64,000 nucleotides of DNA from Burkholderiales bacterium 67-32 (GTDB lineage Bacteria; Pseudomonadota; Gammaproteobacteria; Burkholderiales; Burkholderiaceae_B), in the NCBI GenBank assembly GCA_001898625.1, contig MKUP01000010.1, positions 434,001-498,000 of the forward strand. Reading direction: 5' to 3'. Below the pieces are notes generated by a model. The model searched no databases. It was not told the DNA's origin and saw nothing but the letters and a program-made list of their open reading frames with translations. A program made the position numbers and the translations under genes. The stretch's first letter is position 1. Every line of letters begins with the position of its first letter. Below, one piece after another: positions 45,153 through 54,890 of this stretch.

Positions 45153-45329
45153 GCGCCGGCGGCCCGCGCGCCGGGCTGTCGCGGCAAACCAACATTCACC
45201 CAAAAACGACAGCAACGGCAAGCCCGGCCGCCTAGACTATGCGAACTCTGGCGGCCGTCCCCCGGCCGCGGGCTGCCCGCGGGCCCGCATCGGCGCCCCG
45301 CGGCGTTGTAGAACCTGCGGGATCCGACA

Positions 45330-46322
45330 TTGAAATCTCAGCTTTTTGCCCGCCTGGCCGGCGCTTTCGGCCTGTGCGCGGTGTTTGCCGCCTCGGCAGC
45401 CCCTCCCCCCGTCCTCGTCCTGAACTCGCTGGATGCCTCGGTCAGCATCCTCGATCCTACGACCTACGCGGAATTGCGGCGTGTTCCCACAGGCAAGGAA
45501 CCTCATCACCTGTACCTCACGCCGGATGAAAAATCGCTGCTGGTGGCCAATGCCGGCAGCGACTCGCTCACCTTCTTCGATCCCGCCACGGGCAACGTCC
45601 AGCGTACGCTGACCGGCATCGTCGATCCCTACCAACTGCGCTTCTCGCCCGACATGAAGTGGTTCGTGACCGCGGCGAACCGGCTGGACCACATCGACAT
45701 CTATCAGTGGAACGGCCAAGCCGGATCGGCCGATCCCAAGCTGGTCAAGCGCATCTCCGCCGGCCGCACGCCCAGCCACCTGACGATAGACAGCAAGAGC
45801 CGGCGCTTGTACGTGTCGCTGCAGGACAGCGACCAGTTGATCGCCATCGACCTGGCGACGCAGACGCCGCTGTGGACCATCCCGGTGGGCAAGACCCCCG
45901 CCGACGTCTACATCACCCACGACGACCGCTACCTGCTCGTGGCCCTGACCGGCGACAGCTACGTCGAGGTCTATGACCTGGCGGCCTCGCCCGCCCAGCT
46001 CGTCAAGCGCATCCCCACGGCGGCCGGCGCCCATGCCTTCAGGGCCCAGGGCGACGGGCGCCACCTGTTCGTCAGCAACCGCGTGGCCAACACCATCAGC
46101 CGCATCGACCTGCAGACCCTGGCGGTGGTCGACGCCTATCCCGCACCCGGCGGCCCGGACTGCATGGAAGTGCTGGCCGACGGCAAGACCCTGCTGGTCA
46201 CCTCGCGCTGGGCCAAGAAGCTCACCGTCATCGACACGGCCACCCGCAAGGTCGTGCACCAGACCAAGGTGGGCCGCTCGCCCCACGGCGTCTGGACCCT
46301 GTCCCATGCGCCGCGCCAGTAG
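45330..46322 (+). CDS. Periplasmic YncE-like beta-propeller protein
   Basis: A 330-residue secreted protein: a signal peptide (LFARLAGAFGLCAVFAASAA) then a seven-bladed propeller of YVTN-type repeats (for example VLVLNSLDASVSILDPTTY and LLVANAGSDSLTFFDPAT). The start is TTG at 45330; an in-frame TAG at 45309 rules out anything much longer and no ATG is available. Its 3' end overlaps the deacetylase gene by 17 nt. It is probably a scaffold or sensor; no catalytic motif was seen. Confidence 0.8.
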   Translation: MKSQLFARLAGAFGLCAVFAASAAPPPVLVLNSLDASVSILDPTTYAELRRVPTGKEPHHLYLTPDEKSLLVANAGSDSLTFFDPATGNVQRTLTGIVDPYQLRFSPDMKWFVTAANRLDHIDIYQWNGQAGSADPKLVKRISAGRTPSHLTIDSKSRRLYVSLQDSDQLIAIDLATQTPLWTIPVGKTPADVYITHDDRYLLVALTGDSYVEVYDLAASPAQLVKRIPTAAGAHAFRAQGDGRHLFVSNRVANTISRIDLQTLAVVDAYPAPGGPDCMEVLADGKTLLVTSRWAKKLTVIDTATRKVVHQTKVGRSPHGVWTLSHAPRQ

Positions 46323-47112
46323 CCTGGCGCGGGCGGGCGCGGCCGCCCTGCTGCTGGCCACGGCCGGCGCGCAGGCGGCGGAGTGCGCCCGCCCGGTCTA
46401 CCTGACCTTCGATACCGGCCACATGGGCGTCGCCCCGCTGGTGGCCGAGGTGCTTGACCGCCAGCAGGTCAAGGCTAGCTTCTTCCTGGCCAACGAAAAG
46501 ACCCGCGACGGCGGCACCAGCCTGGATGACCGCTGGGCGCCCTGGTGGAAGGCCATGGCGGCTCGCGGGCACGTCTTCGGTTCGCACACCTACGACCATG
46601 TGTACTGGCTGGCCGACCGGCCGGACGGCGCCTTCCGCGCCAAGCCCACCTTCGGCCCGCAGGCCGGACGGATCCAGGCCATGAGCGTCGAGGCCTATTG
46701 CGCCGAGCTGGATCGCAGCGCCGCGCGGTTCAAGGAAATGACCGGGCAATCCATGCTGCCGCTGTTCCGCGCGCCCGGCGGCAAGACCTCGCCCGCGCTG
46801 CTCCAGGCGGCCGAAAACCGCTGCGGCTATCGCCACGTGGGCTGGGCCGATGCCGGCTTCCTGGGCGACGAACTGCCCAGCGACAAATACCCCAACGCGG
46901 CGCTGCTGGCGCGCGCCTTGCGCAACATCCGTCCTGGCGATATCTTGATGGCGCACCTGGGCATCTGGTCCCGTCAGGACCCCTGGGCGCCGGCCGTGCT
47001 GGAACCGCTCATTACCGGGCTCAAGCAGAAAGGTTACTGCTTCGCCACGCTGGCCGACCATCCGCAATACCGGGCCTGGCTGGCCACGCATCACGTCCAT
47101 GGAACTCCTTAG
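46306..47112 (+). CDS. Polysaccharide deacetylase-like secreted protein
   Basis: A 268-residue NodB-fold protein with a signal peptide (cleavage near AQA, residue 24). The catalytic motif 1 is TFDTGH at residues 34-39 instead of the usual TFDDG, and motif 2 is HTYDH (normally HSxxH), with RAPGGKTSP as motif 3. The metal triad D-H-H appears present. The family removes acetyl groups from chitin-like or peptidoglycan sugars. Both ends overlap its neighbours (17 and 14 nt), so the three genes are translationally coupled. Confidence 0.82.
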   Translation: MRRASSLARAGAAALLLATAGAQAAECARPVYLTFDTGHMGVAPLVAEVLDRQQVKASFFLANEKTRDGGTSLDDRWAPWWKAMAARGHVFGSHTYDHVYWLADRPDGAFRAKPTFGPQAGRIQAMSVEAYCAELDRSAARFKEMTGQSMLPLFRAPGGKTSPALLQAAENRCGYRHVGWADAGFLGDELPSDKYPNAALLARALRNIRPGDILMAHLGIWSRQDPWAPAVLEPLITGLKQKGYCFATLADHPQYRAWLATHHVHGTP

Positions 47113-48067
47113 CGATCTTTTCTCCGGCATGCAGCAGTGGCTGTTCGAGACGCTCGTCCAGCCCCTGCTGTTTCACCTGGGGCTCGGCAGCATCCTCGAG
47201 GACGCCTACGACGGCACCATGTGGCTGCTGCTCGGCGTCCTGCAACTGGCCATCATGCTGGCCGTGTTCGCCCCCCTGCAACGCTGGCGCCCGGTCGAAA
47301 AGATCGTCGACCGGACCTCGGTGCGGCTGGACATTCTCTACACCGCCATCCATTCGTTGGGTCTGTTCCGGCTGGTGCTGTTCTTCACCACCCAGCCGCT
47401 GGCCGATCATCTGTTCGGACAGTTGCACGTGCTGGGGTTCTCGCCCTTCCATCTCGACGAAATCTGGCCCGGCGTGACCGACCGCGCCTGGGTCAGCCTG
47501 ATCCTGTACCTGCTGATCTTCGACTTCGTCGACTACGCCTTCCACCGTGCCGAGCATCGCTACCAGTGGCTGTGGGCGCTGCACGCGGTCCATCACAGCC
47601 AGCGCCAGATGACGATGTGGTCCGACAACCGCAACCACCTGCTCAGCGACCTGCTGCGCGACGTGGCGGTCGTACTGGTTTCGCACCTGGTGGGCGTGCC
47701 GCCGGGGCAGTTCGTGATGGTCGTGATCATCACCCGGCTGGTCGAGAGCTTCTCGCACGCCAACCTGCGGACCGGCTTCGGCCGCCTCGGCCAGTACCTA
47801 GTGGTGGGGCCGAAATTCCACCGGCACCACCACGCGATCGAACCGCCGTCCGTACCCGGCCGGCCCGAGGCCAACTACAACTTCGGCGTCCTGTTTCCGA
47901 TCTGGGACATCCTGCTGCGCACCGCGCGCTTCGACGGCAACTACGGGCCGACCGGCATCAGCGACCAGCTTCCCGAGCGCGGCGGCCGCGACTACGGCCG
48001 GAGCTTCCTGGCCCAGCAATGGCTGGGGCTCAAGCGGCTGCTGGGCGCCGCGCCCGGGCGGAACTGA
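47099..48067 (+). CDS. Sterol desaturase / fatty acid hydroxylase family membrane protein
   Basis: A 322-residue integral membrane di-iron enzyme with about four helices and the histidine boxes HRAEH, HAVHH and HRHHH of the family. It hydroxylates or desaturates lipid substrates. It overlaps the deacetylase gene by 14 nt and is followed by fabA from a separate promoter. The pairing with a secreted deacetylase and a propeller suggests modification of an envelope lipid or glycolipid; the substrate is unknown. Confidence 0.85.
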   Translation: MELLSDLFSGMQQWLFETLVQPLLFHLGLGSILEDAYDGTMWLLLGVLQLAIMLAVFAPLQRWRPVEKIVDRTSVRLDILYTAIHSLGLFRLVLFFTTQPLADHLFGQLHVLGFSPFHLDEIWPGVTDRAWVSLILYLLIFDFVDYAFHRAEHRYQWLWALHAVHHSQRQMTMWSDNRNHLLSDLLRDVAVVLVSHLVGVPPGQFVMVVIITRLVESFSHANLRTGFGRLGQYLVVGPKFHRHHHAIEPPSVPGRPEANYNFGVLFPIWDILLRTARFDGNYGPTGISDQLPERGGRDYGRSFLAQQWLGLKRLLGAAPGRN

Positions 48068-48081
48068 GCGCCGGGCGACGA

Positions 48082-48087
48082 TATAAT
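48082..48087 (+). promoter_or_regulatory. -10 box of a fabA promoter
   Basis: A perfect TATAAT in the 45-nt gap before fabA, 26 nt upstream of the start. The -35 region falls in the end of the preceding gene and is poor. It implies that fabA has its own transcript. Confidence 0.5.
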
Positions 48088-48112
48088 CCCGGTTTCCAAC
48101 GAGGACTTCCTA

Positions 48113-48628
48113 ATGCTTGAACAGAACGCCTTCTCCCGTGAAGACCTGCTGCGCTGCGCGCGCGGCGAATTGTTCGGGAAAGGCAATGCGCAACTGCCGG
48201 CCCCCAACATGCTGATGATGGATCGCATCACGCACATCTCGGACCAGGGCGGCAAGTACGGCAAGGGCCAGGTGATCGCCGAGCTGGACATCCATCCCGA
48301 CCTCTGGTTCTTCGCCTGCCACTTCGAGGGCGACCCGGTCATGCCGGGCTGCCTGGGCCTGGACGCCATGTGGCAACTGGTGGGTTTCTACCTGGGCTGG
48401 CAGGGCAACCCCGGCCGGGGCCGCGCATTGGGATCGGGCGAGGTGAAGTTCGTCGGGCAGGTGCTGCCCACGGCCAAGAAGGTCACCTACACCATCGACA
48501 TCAAGCGCACCATCAACCGCACGCTGGTGCTGGGCATCGCCGACGGCACCATGAGCGTCGACGGCCGCGAGATCTACACCGCCGAAGGCCTGCGCGTGGG
48601 CCTGTTCACTTCCACCGATTCGTTCTGA
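48113..48628 (+). CDS. fabA: 3-hydroxyacyl-[ACP] dehydratase/isomerase FabA
   Basis: A 171-residue bifunctional enzyme that dehydrates 3-hydroxydecanoyl-ACP and isomerises the product to the cis-3 form, the branch point to unsaturated fatty acids. The catalytic His is in [19 protein letters not shown], which also holds the acidic residue. Length is normal. fabB, its usual partner, is not adjacent; a NIPSNAP gene follows instead. Confidence 0.95.
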   Translation: MLEQNAFSREDLLRCARGELFGKGNAQLPAPNMLMMDRITHISDQGGKYGKGQVIAELDIHPDLWFFACHFEGDPVMPGCLGLDAMWQLVGFYLGWQGNPGRGRALGSGEVKFVGQVLPTAKKVTYTIDIKRTINRTLVLGIADGTMSVDGREIYTAEGLRVGLFTSTDSF

Positions 48629-48644
48629 CCGCGGGAGACTTTCC

Positions 48645-48962
48645 ATGCTGTACGACGTTCGCACCTACACATGCCGGCCCGGCACGATCAAGAAACAGCT
48701 CGAGCTCTACCAGGAACTGGGTTTCGAGGCGCAGCGCAAGCACCTGGGCGATCCGGTGCTGTACCTGCAGACCGAGACTGGCAACGTCAACAGCTTCACC
48801 CACATCTGGGGCTACCAGGACGCCGCCGACCGCATGGCGCGCCGCGCCGCGCTGCAAAAGGATCCGGATTGGCAGGTCTACCTGAAGAAAAGCGTGGAGA
48901 TGGGCAACCTGGTCTCGCAAGAGAACCACTTGATGGTGCCCACCCCCTTCTTTAAACCGTAG
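48645..48962 (+). CDS. NIPSNAP family protein
   Basis: A 105-residue dimeric alpha-beta barrel type protein (DVRTYTCRPGTIKKQLELYQ, FTHIWGYQDAADRMARRAAL). The family is widespread and of unclear function, often found beside catabolic genes. It begins 16 nt after fabA and ends 6 nt before the convergent spoVR stop. Confidence 0.85.
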   Translation: MLYDVRTYTCRPGTIKKQLELYQELGFEAQRKHLGDPVLYLQTETGNVNSFTHIWGYQDAADRMARRAALQKDPDWQVYLKKSVEMGNLVSQENHLMVPTPFFKP

Positions 48963-48968
48963 GGGGGC

Positions 48969-50504
48969 CTAGCTCGACCGCTCCCTGAAAGTCTTGACGC
49001 TGCCTTCCGCGTCGACTTCCTCCAGCCGGACCTTGAATCCCCATAGCCGGGCCAGGTGCTTCATTACCTGGTCGGCGTCCTCCGCCTGCAAGGGCCTGCC
49101 CCGCATCGTCACGTGGCGCAGGACCAGGGACCGGTCGGAGTCCCGGTTGTAGCGCACGACCTGGATGTCCGGCACCTGCATGTCGCGGTTGTGCTGGTCC
49201 GCCAGCAGCCGGCGCACGCGCCGGTAGCCGTCGTCGTCGTGGATGGCTTCGACTTCCAGCTTGGGGTTGGACTCGTGGTCGGCGATCGCGAAGAAGCGGA
49301 ACTCGCGGATCAGGCGCGGCGACAGGAACTGGGCGATGAAGGACTCGTCCTTGAAGTTGCGCATCGCGAAGTCCAGCGTCTTCAGCCAATCGCTGCCGGC
49401 GATGTCCGGAAACCACTTCCTGTCCTCGGGCGTGGGGTTCTCGCAGATGCGGCGGATATCCTGCATCATCGCGAAGCCCAGTGCATACGGATTGATGCCG
49501 CCGTAGCCGCGCTGATCGAAGCCGCGCTGGGCCACCACGTTGGTGTGGCTTTGCAGGAACTCGATCATGAAGCCGTCGTTGACCAGCCCCTTCTCGTGCA
49601 TGCGGTTCAACAGCGTGTAGTGCCAGAAGGTCGCCCATCCCTCGTTCATGACCTTGGTCTGGGTCTGCGGATAGAAGTACTGGGACAGCTTGCGGACGAT
49701 ACGCACCAGCTCCTTCTGCCACGGTTCCAGCGAAGGCGAGTATTTCTCGATGAAATACAGGATGTTCTCTTCCGGCTCCGGCGGGAACACCGAAGGCTTG
49801 CCCTCGCGCTCGACGTGGTCGCGCGTGGGCACCGTGCGCCACAGATCGTTGTACTGCTGGCGCGCGTATTCCTCGCGCTCGGCCTGGCGCTGCATTTCCT
49901 CGCGATAGGAAATCGGATGCGGGCGGCGGTAGCGGTCCACACCATGGGCCATCAGCGCGTGGCAGGAGTCCAGCGTGGCTTCGACCGTGCCGATGCCGTA
50001 CTTTTCCTCGCAGTCCATGACGTACTTGCGGGCGAACACCAGGTAGTCCAGCACGCCGTCGGCCTCGGTCCACTGCTTGAACAGGTAGTTGCCCTTGAAG
50101 AAGGAATTGTGGCCGTAGCAGGCGTGCGCGATCACCAGCGCCTGCATGGCCATGGAGTTCTCTTCCATCAGGTAGGCGATGCAGGGGTTCGAGTTGATCA
50201 CGATCTCGTAGGCCAGCCCCTGCACACCGCGCCGATAGGCCTGCTCGTTGCGGATGAACTCCTTGCCGTAGGACCAGTGCGGATAGCCGATCGGCAGCCC
50301 GACCGAGGCGTACGCGTCCAGCATCTGCTCGGACGTGATGACCTCGATCTGGCTGGGATAGGTGTCCAGCCCGAACTCCCGGGCCACTTGGCCTATGGCT
50401 TCGTCATAGCGCTGGATCAGCTCGAAGGTCCATTCCGAAGTCGTCGAGATGGGCTGGACCGCCGGGGCGGGCGGCGCTTCACGCGGCGGATAGACGGCGC
50501 TCAT
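48969..50504 (-). CDS. SpoVR family protein (YcgB-like)
   Basis: A 511-residue soluble protein. Family blocks HACYGHNSFFKGNYLF, MNEGWATFWHYT and INPYALGFAMMQDIRRI are evident; the His/Glu clusters suggest a metal site. AAGGAG sets the ATG at 50504, overlapping the yeaH stop by four bases. It is the last gene of the prkA-yeaH-spoVR operon, which in enterobacteria responds to stationary phase and nitrogen stress. The biochemical role is not established. Confidence 0.9.
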   Translation of the reverse strand: MSAVYPPREAPPAPAVQPISTTSEWTFELIQRYDEAIGQVAREFGLDTYPSQIEVITSEQMLDAYASVGLPIGYPHWSYGKEFIRNEQAYRRGVQGLAYEIVINSNPCIAYLMEENSMAMQALVIAHACYGHNSFFKGNYLFKQWTEADGVLDYLVFARKYVMDCEEKYGIGTVEATLDSCHALMAHGVDRYRRPHPISYREEMQRQAEREEYARQQYNDLWRTVPTRDHVEREGKPSVFPPEPEENILYFIEKYSPSLEPWQKELVRIVRKLSQYFYPQTQTKVMNEGWATFWHYTLLNRMHEKGLVNDGFMIEFLQSHTNVVAQRGFDQRGYGGINPYALGFAMMQDIRRICENPTPEDRKWFPDIAGSDWLKTLDFAMRNFKDESFIAQFLSPRLIREFRFFAIADHESNPKLEVEAIHDDDGYRRVRRLLADQHNRDMQVPDIQVVRYNRDSDRSLVLRHVTMRGRPLQAEDADQVMKHLARLWGFKVRLEEVDAEGSVKTFRERSS

Positions 50505-51760
50505 GCGGTCTCCTTCCTGAACAGGTCGTGCAGCACGCCGAATATCTCGCGGCGCTCGCGTATGCGCCGCATCACGAAGTGCGGCGCCGTCTCGCGCTCG
50601 TACTCGGCCCACAGGCTGCTCTTGCGCATCTCGTCCACATCGGGAATCTCGATGTAGGCGTAGTAGCGCGTGAGCGGCAGCAGGTGCTCGGACAGGAAGC
50701 GCGCGCTCTTGGCCGCGTCCGCGCCGAAGGAGTCGCCGTCGGTGGCCTGCGCCGCGTAGACGTTCCAGGTGGCGGGCGAGTAGCGCTCGGTCACGATCTC
50801 GTGCATCAGTTCGAGGGCCGACAGCACCACCGTACCCCCGCTCTTGGGATCGTGGAAGAAGGTCTGCTCGTTCACCTCTTCGGCGTTGTCCGTGTGGCGC
50901 ACGAACACCAGGTCCACGCGCTCGTATTTGCGCGACAGGAACAGGTACAGCAGCGTGAAGAAGCGCTTGGCGAGATCCTTCTTGTTCTCGTCCATGGACC
51001 CCGAGACGTCCATCAGGCAGAACATCACGGCGCGCGCCACCGGCGAAGGCTCCACCACGCGGTGCCGGTAGCGCAGGTCCAGCGAGTCGAGGAAAGGCAC
51101 CCGCGCCAGCCTGGCCCGGTGCGCCTCGACCTCGGCCCGCAGCGCATCGAGCTCGTCTTCCGGGGCACCCGCCTCTTCCGACTCCTCCAGCTTCCGCTGC
51201 GCGTCCTGCAGGCCCAGCCTCGAACCACCGCTGAGCGCGATACGCCGCGACAGCGAGGTCTTGAGCGTGCGCCCCACGCTCAGCGTGCTGGGCGATCCCG
51301 TGGTGGTATAGCCCGCGCGCCGCCACTTCTGCTGGCTGATCTCGCCCAGTTGGGTACGGACCAGGTGGGGAAGCTCCATGTCCTCGAAGAAGAGGTTCAG
51401 GAACTCGTCCCGGGACAGGCTGAACGTGAACGGATCCACCGAGTCGCCCTCGCCCGGCTCGGAGGGGTCGCCGTCGTCGCCACCCCGGGGCCGGTCGATC
51501 TTGTCGCCCTTGGCGAACTCCCGGTTGCCGGGATGGACAATCTCGCGATCCCCGCCCCTGCCGTAGCGGAAGCTGGGTTCGGAGATGTCCTTGGCCGGGA
51601 GGTTGATTTCGCCGCCCTGGTCCATCTCTTCGATGGACCGTTCCTGGACCAGCTCGCGAACCGCCTTGCGTATCTGGTCCTTGTACCGCCTGATGAAGCG
51701 CTCCCGGTTGACAGCGCTCTTGTTACGGCCGTTGAGCCGCCGATCGATGAGTGAATTCAT
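50501..51760 (-). CDS. YeaH/YhbH family protein (DUF444)
   Basis: A 419-residue protein with a charged N-terminal half and a C-terminal von Willebrand A-like domain holding a MIDAS-type DVSGSMDE motif near residue 255. It always accompanies PrkA kinases. The ATG at 51760 is preferred to GTG at 51766. It overlaps spoVR by four bases (ATGA), showing translational coupling. Confidence 0.92.
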   Translation of the reverse strand: MNSLIDRRLNGRNKSAVNRERFIRRYKDQIRKAVRELVQERSIEEMDQGGEINLPAKDISEPSFRYGRGGDREIVHPGNREFAKGDKIDRPRGGDDGDPSEPGEGDSVDPFTFSLSRDEFLNLFFEDMELPHLVRTQLGEISQQKWRRAGYTTTGSPSTLSVGRTLKTSLSRRIALSGGSRLGLQDAQRKLEESEEAGAPEDELDALRAEVEAHRARLARVPFLDSLDLRYRHRVVEPSPVARAVMFCLMDVSGSMDENKKDLAKRFFTLLYLFLSRKYERVDLVFVRHTDNAEEVNEQTFFHDPKSGGTVVLSALELMHEIVTERYSPATWNVYAAQATDGDSFGADAAKSARFLSEHLLPLTRYYAYIEIPDVDEMRKSSLWAEYERETAPHFVMRRIRERREIFGVLHDLFRKETA

Positions 51761-51771
51761 ATTCACCTAGC

Positions 51772-53697
51772 TCACGAAGACTTCCTCACCCGCAAATACC
51801 ACTCGCATAGCAAGCGGACTTGCTTTTCGGTATAGCCCTTCTCGACCATCCGTTCGACAAAGCTCTCGTGCTTGCGCGTGTCCTCGACCGAGGCCTTGGC
51901 GTTGAACGAAATGACCGGGAGCAGATCCTCGGTGTTGGAGAACATCTTCTTCTCGATCACCTCGCGCAGCTTCTCGTAGCTGGTCCACGCGGGATTGCGG
52001 CCATTGTTGTTGGCGCGGGCGCGCAGCACGAAGTTCACGATCTCGTTGCGGAAGTCCTTGGGATTCGCGATGCCCGCCGGCTTCTCGATCTTCTCGAGCT
52101 CGGTGTTCAACGCCGAGCGATCGAAGCTCTCGCCCGTTTCGGGGTCGCGGAATTCCTCGTCCTGGATCCAGCAGTCGGCGAACGTGACGTAGCGGTCGAA
52201 GATGTTCTGTCCGTACTCCGAATACGACTCCAGGTACGCGGTCTGGATTTCCTTGCCGATGAATTCCGCGTAGCGTGGCCCCAGATAGCCCTTGATGTGC
52301 TCCAGGTAGCGCCGGCGGATTTCCTCGGGGTAGTCCTCGCGGCCGATGCGCTGCTCCAGCACGTACATCAGATGCACTGGATTGGCGGCGATCTCGGTCT
52401 GGTCGTAGTTGAAGACGCTGGACAGGATCTTGTAGGCGAAGCGCGTCGAGACGCCCGTCATGCCCTCGTCGGTGCCGGCGTAGTCCTTGTATTCCTGCAG
52501 GACCTTGGCCTTGGGATCGACATCCTTCAGGCTCTCGCCGTCGTACACCCGCAGCTTCGAATAGACGCTGGAGTTCTCGGGTTCCTTCAACCGCGTCAAC
52601 ACCGAGAACTGCGCCATCATGTCGAGCGTGCCCGGCGCGCATGGCGACTGGGCCAGCGAGCTGTTCTGCAGCAGCTTGCGGTAGATCTTGACCTCTTCCG
52701 ACACCTGCAGGCAGTACGGCACCTTGACGATGTAGATACGGTCCAGGAACGCCTCGTTGTGCTTGTTGTTGCGGAAGGTCTGCCATTCGGACTCGTTGGA
52801 ATGCGCAAGGATGATCCCGTTGAACGGGATGGCCGAAAACCCTTCGGTACCCTTGAAGTTGCCTTCCTGGGTCGCCGTCAGCAAGGGATGCAGCATCTTG
52901 ATGGGCGCCTTGAACATTTCAACGAATTCGAGCATGCCCTGGTTGGCCAGGCACAGCCCTCCCGAATAGCTGTAGGCATCGGGATCGTCTTGCGAGTAGC
53001 GGTCCAGCTTGCGGATATCGACCTTGCCGACCAGCGAGGAGATGTCCTGGTTGTTCTCGTCGCCCGGTTCGGTCTTGGCGATGGCGAGTTGCCGCAGCAC
53101 CGACGGTTGGAGCCGGACCACGCGGAACTGCGAGATATCGCCGTCGAATTCGCGCAGCCGCTTGATGGCCCACGGCGACATGATGCCCGACAGGTAGCGG
53201 CGGGGAATGCCGTATTCCTTCTCGAGCTGATCGCCGAAGCGGTCGGGGTGGAACAGGCCCAGCGGCGATTCATTGACGGGCGAACCCTTGAGCGCATAGA
53301 TGGGATGGGCTTCCATCAACGCCTTCAGGCGCTCCGCGATCGACGACTTGCCGCCGCCGACGGGTCCCAGCAGATAGAGGATTTGCTTGCGTTCTTCGAG
53401 CCCCTGGGCCGCGTGCTTGAAGAACGCCACGATCTGATCGATCACGTCCTCCATGCCGAAGAATTCCTTGAAGGCGGGATAGCGGCGGATCAGGCGATTG
53501 GAAAACAGGCGCGACAACCGTGGATCGTTGCGCGTATCGACCAGCTCGGGTTCCCCTATCGCGGCAAGCATGCGCTCGGCCGCACTGGCGTAGGTCATGG
53601 GATCCCTGCGGGCGAGGTCCAGATACTCCTCGAGAGAAAGTTCGGTTTCCTGCGTCTTGGCGTATTGAGACTTGAACCCTTCGACGATGTTCAGCAC
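51772..53697 (-). CDS. PrkA-type AAA+ serine protein kinase (YeaG-like)
   Basis: A 641-residue protein with an AAA+ ATPase domain (P-loop GPVGGGKSS at 111-119) and a C-terminal kinase-like region. E. coli YeaG acts in sustained nitrogen starvation. The true start is GTG at 53697, followed by LNIVEGFKSQYAKTQ, with GGAGG seven bases upstream; no ATG fits and the open frame upstream is promoter DNA. It leads the three-gene operon. Confidence 0.92.
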   Translation of the reverse strand: MLNIVEGFKSQYAKTQETELSLEEYLDLARRDPMTYASAAERMLAAIGEPELVDTRNDPRLSRLFSNRLIRRYPAFKEFFGMEDVIDQIVAFFKHAAQGLEERKQILYLLGPVGGGKSSIAERLKALMEAHPIYALKGSPVNESPLGLFHPDRFGDQLEKEYGIPRRYLSGIMSPWAIKRLREFDGDISQFRVVRLQPSVLRQLAIAKTEPGDENNQDISSLVGKVDIRKLDRYSQDDPDAYSYSGGLCLANQGMLEFVEMFKAPIKMLHPLLTATQEGNFKGTEGFSAIPFNGIILAHSNESEWQTFRNNKHNEAFLDRIYIVKVPYCLQVSEEVKIYRKLLQNSSLAQSPCAPGTLDMMAQFSVLTRLKEPENSSVYSKLRVYDGESLKDVDPKAKVLQEYKDYAGTDEGMTGVSTRFAYKILSSVFNYDQTEIAANPVHLMYVLEQRIGREDYPEEIRRRYLEHIKGYLGPRYAEFIGKEIQTAYLESYSEYGQNIFDRYVTFADCWIQDEEFRDPETGESFDRSALNTELEKIEKPAGIANPKDFRNEIVNFVLRARANNNGRNPAWTSYEKLREVIEKKMFSNTEDLLPVISFNAKASVEDTRKHESFVERMVEKGYTEKQVRLLCEWYLRVRKSS

Positions 53698-54127
<430 letters not shown>

Positions 54128-54164
54128 TATACAAGTTCTTGACCTGTATTTGTCGGAACCGAAG

Positions 54165-54206
54165 AAAAAAAGCCCGGTGGCCACAAGCTACCGGGCTTTT
54201 TGTTTT
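54165..54206. terminator. Terminator after tRNA-Pro
   Basis: An 11-bp stem (54171-54181 with 54187-54197, one G-U pair) with A-rich left and T-rich right flanks, able to stop both the tRNA transcript and the leftward lrp transcript. Confidence 0.88.
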
Positions 54207-54259
54207 GCGGATGCCTTGCGGCGATAGGGTCGGTCACAATTGTCACCACAGCCGACAAA

Positions 54260-54291
54260 CGCAACCGCTAGCAACCGCTAGCAACCGCTAA
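54260..54291. repeat. Three tandem 10-bp repeats
   Basis: GCAACCGCTA repeated three times head to tail; the last copy contains the stop codon of the lrp-like gene. A short slippage-type repeat. Confidence 0.75.
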
Positions 54292-54767
54292 CGCGCCCCC
54301 GCCGACCGCAGCGGCAGCGCGGTCTTGTAGCGTACCTGTTTGAGCGCGAAGCTGGAGCGGATCTTCTCGACCTGGGCGATGGGCGACAACTGCTCCAGGA
54401 TGAAGCTCTCCAGCGCCTGGATGTCCGGCACGGCCACCCGCAGCAGGTAGTCGGCATCCCCGGTCATCAAATAACACTCCATGACTTCCTCGCGGGCGCA
54501 GATGGCGTCCTCGAATACCTGCAGCGCCTTGCGGTTCTGCTGCTTCAGGCTGATCGAGATGAAGACGTTCAGGTGCAGGCCCAGTTGCTGCGGGTCGAGC
54601 AAGGCGACGTACTGGCGGATCAGGCCGGCCGACTCCAGGGCCTTGACCCGCGTCAGGCACGGGGATGGCGACAAATGCACCCGGCGGGCCAGCTCCACGT
54701 TGGAGATGCTGGCATCGGCCTGGAGTTCGGCCAGGATACGCCGGTCGATGTCATCGAGATTAATCAT
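54288..54767 (-). CDS. Lrp/AsnC-family transcriptional regulator
   Basis: A 159-residue regulator: N-terminal HTH ([41 protein letters not shown]) and a C-terminal RAM/ACT ligand domain ([18 protein letters not shown]). It is divergent from an AceE-like gene, with three copies of an AGAATTTTC motif between them. In Pseudomonas putida the Lrp-type MdeR controls mdeAB for methionine breakdown, where MdeB is an E1 enzyme of this kind; that offers a model, though no mdeA is present here. Confidence 0.9.
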   Translation of the reverse strand: MINLDDIDRRILAELQADASISNVELARRVHLSPSPCLTRVKALESAGLIRQYVALLDPQQLGLHLNVFISISLKQQNRKALQVFEDAICAREEVMECYLMTGDADYLLRVAVPDIQALESFILEQLSPIAQVEKIRSSFALKQVRYKTALPLRSAGAR

Positions 54768-54890
54768 GCTTCACTTTTCTTTATTGAAAGAATTTTCTGC
54801 CGCTTAACCGCATTCTTCAAAGAATTTTCGGAGAAAAATGCCGGACCTTCAAGCGTAGAATTTTTCATGACAAGACGAGGAGAGGCACGC
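54768..54890. promoter_or_regulatory. Lrp-type operator region with three phased repeats
   Basis: AAAGAATTTTC occurs at 54787-54797 and 54819-54829 (32 bp apart), with a variant TAGAATTTTTC at 54856-54866. Spacing near three helical turns fits an Lrp multimer wrapping the DNA. The strip is much AT-richer than its neighbours. Confidence 0.6.

Noticed and set aside
54573-54890. Upstream extension of the AceE-like frame to 1004 residues
   Set aside because: The extension overlaps the lrp-like gene and its operator on the opposite strand and lacks family similarity; a ribosome site marks 54891.
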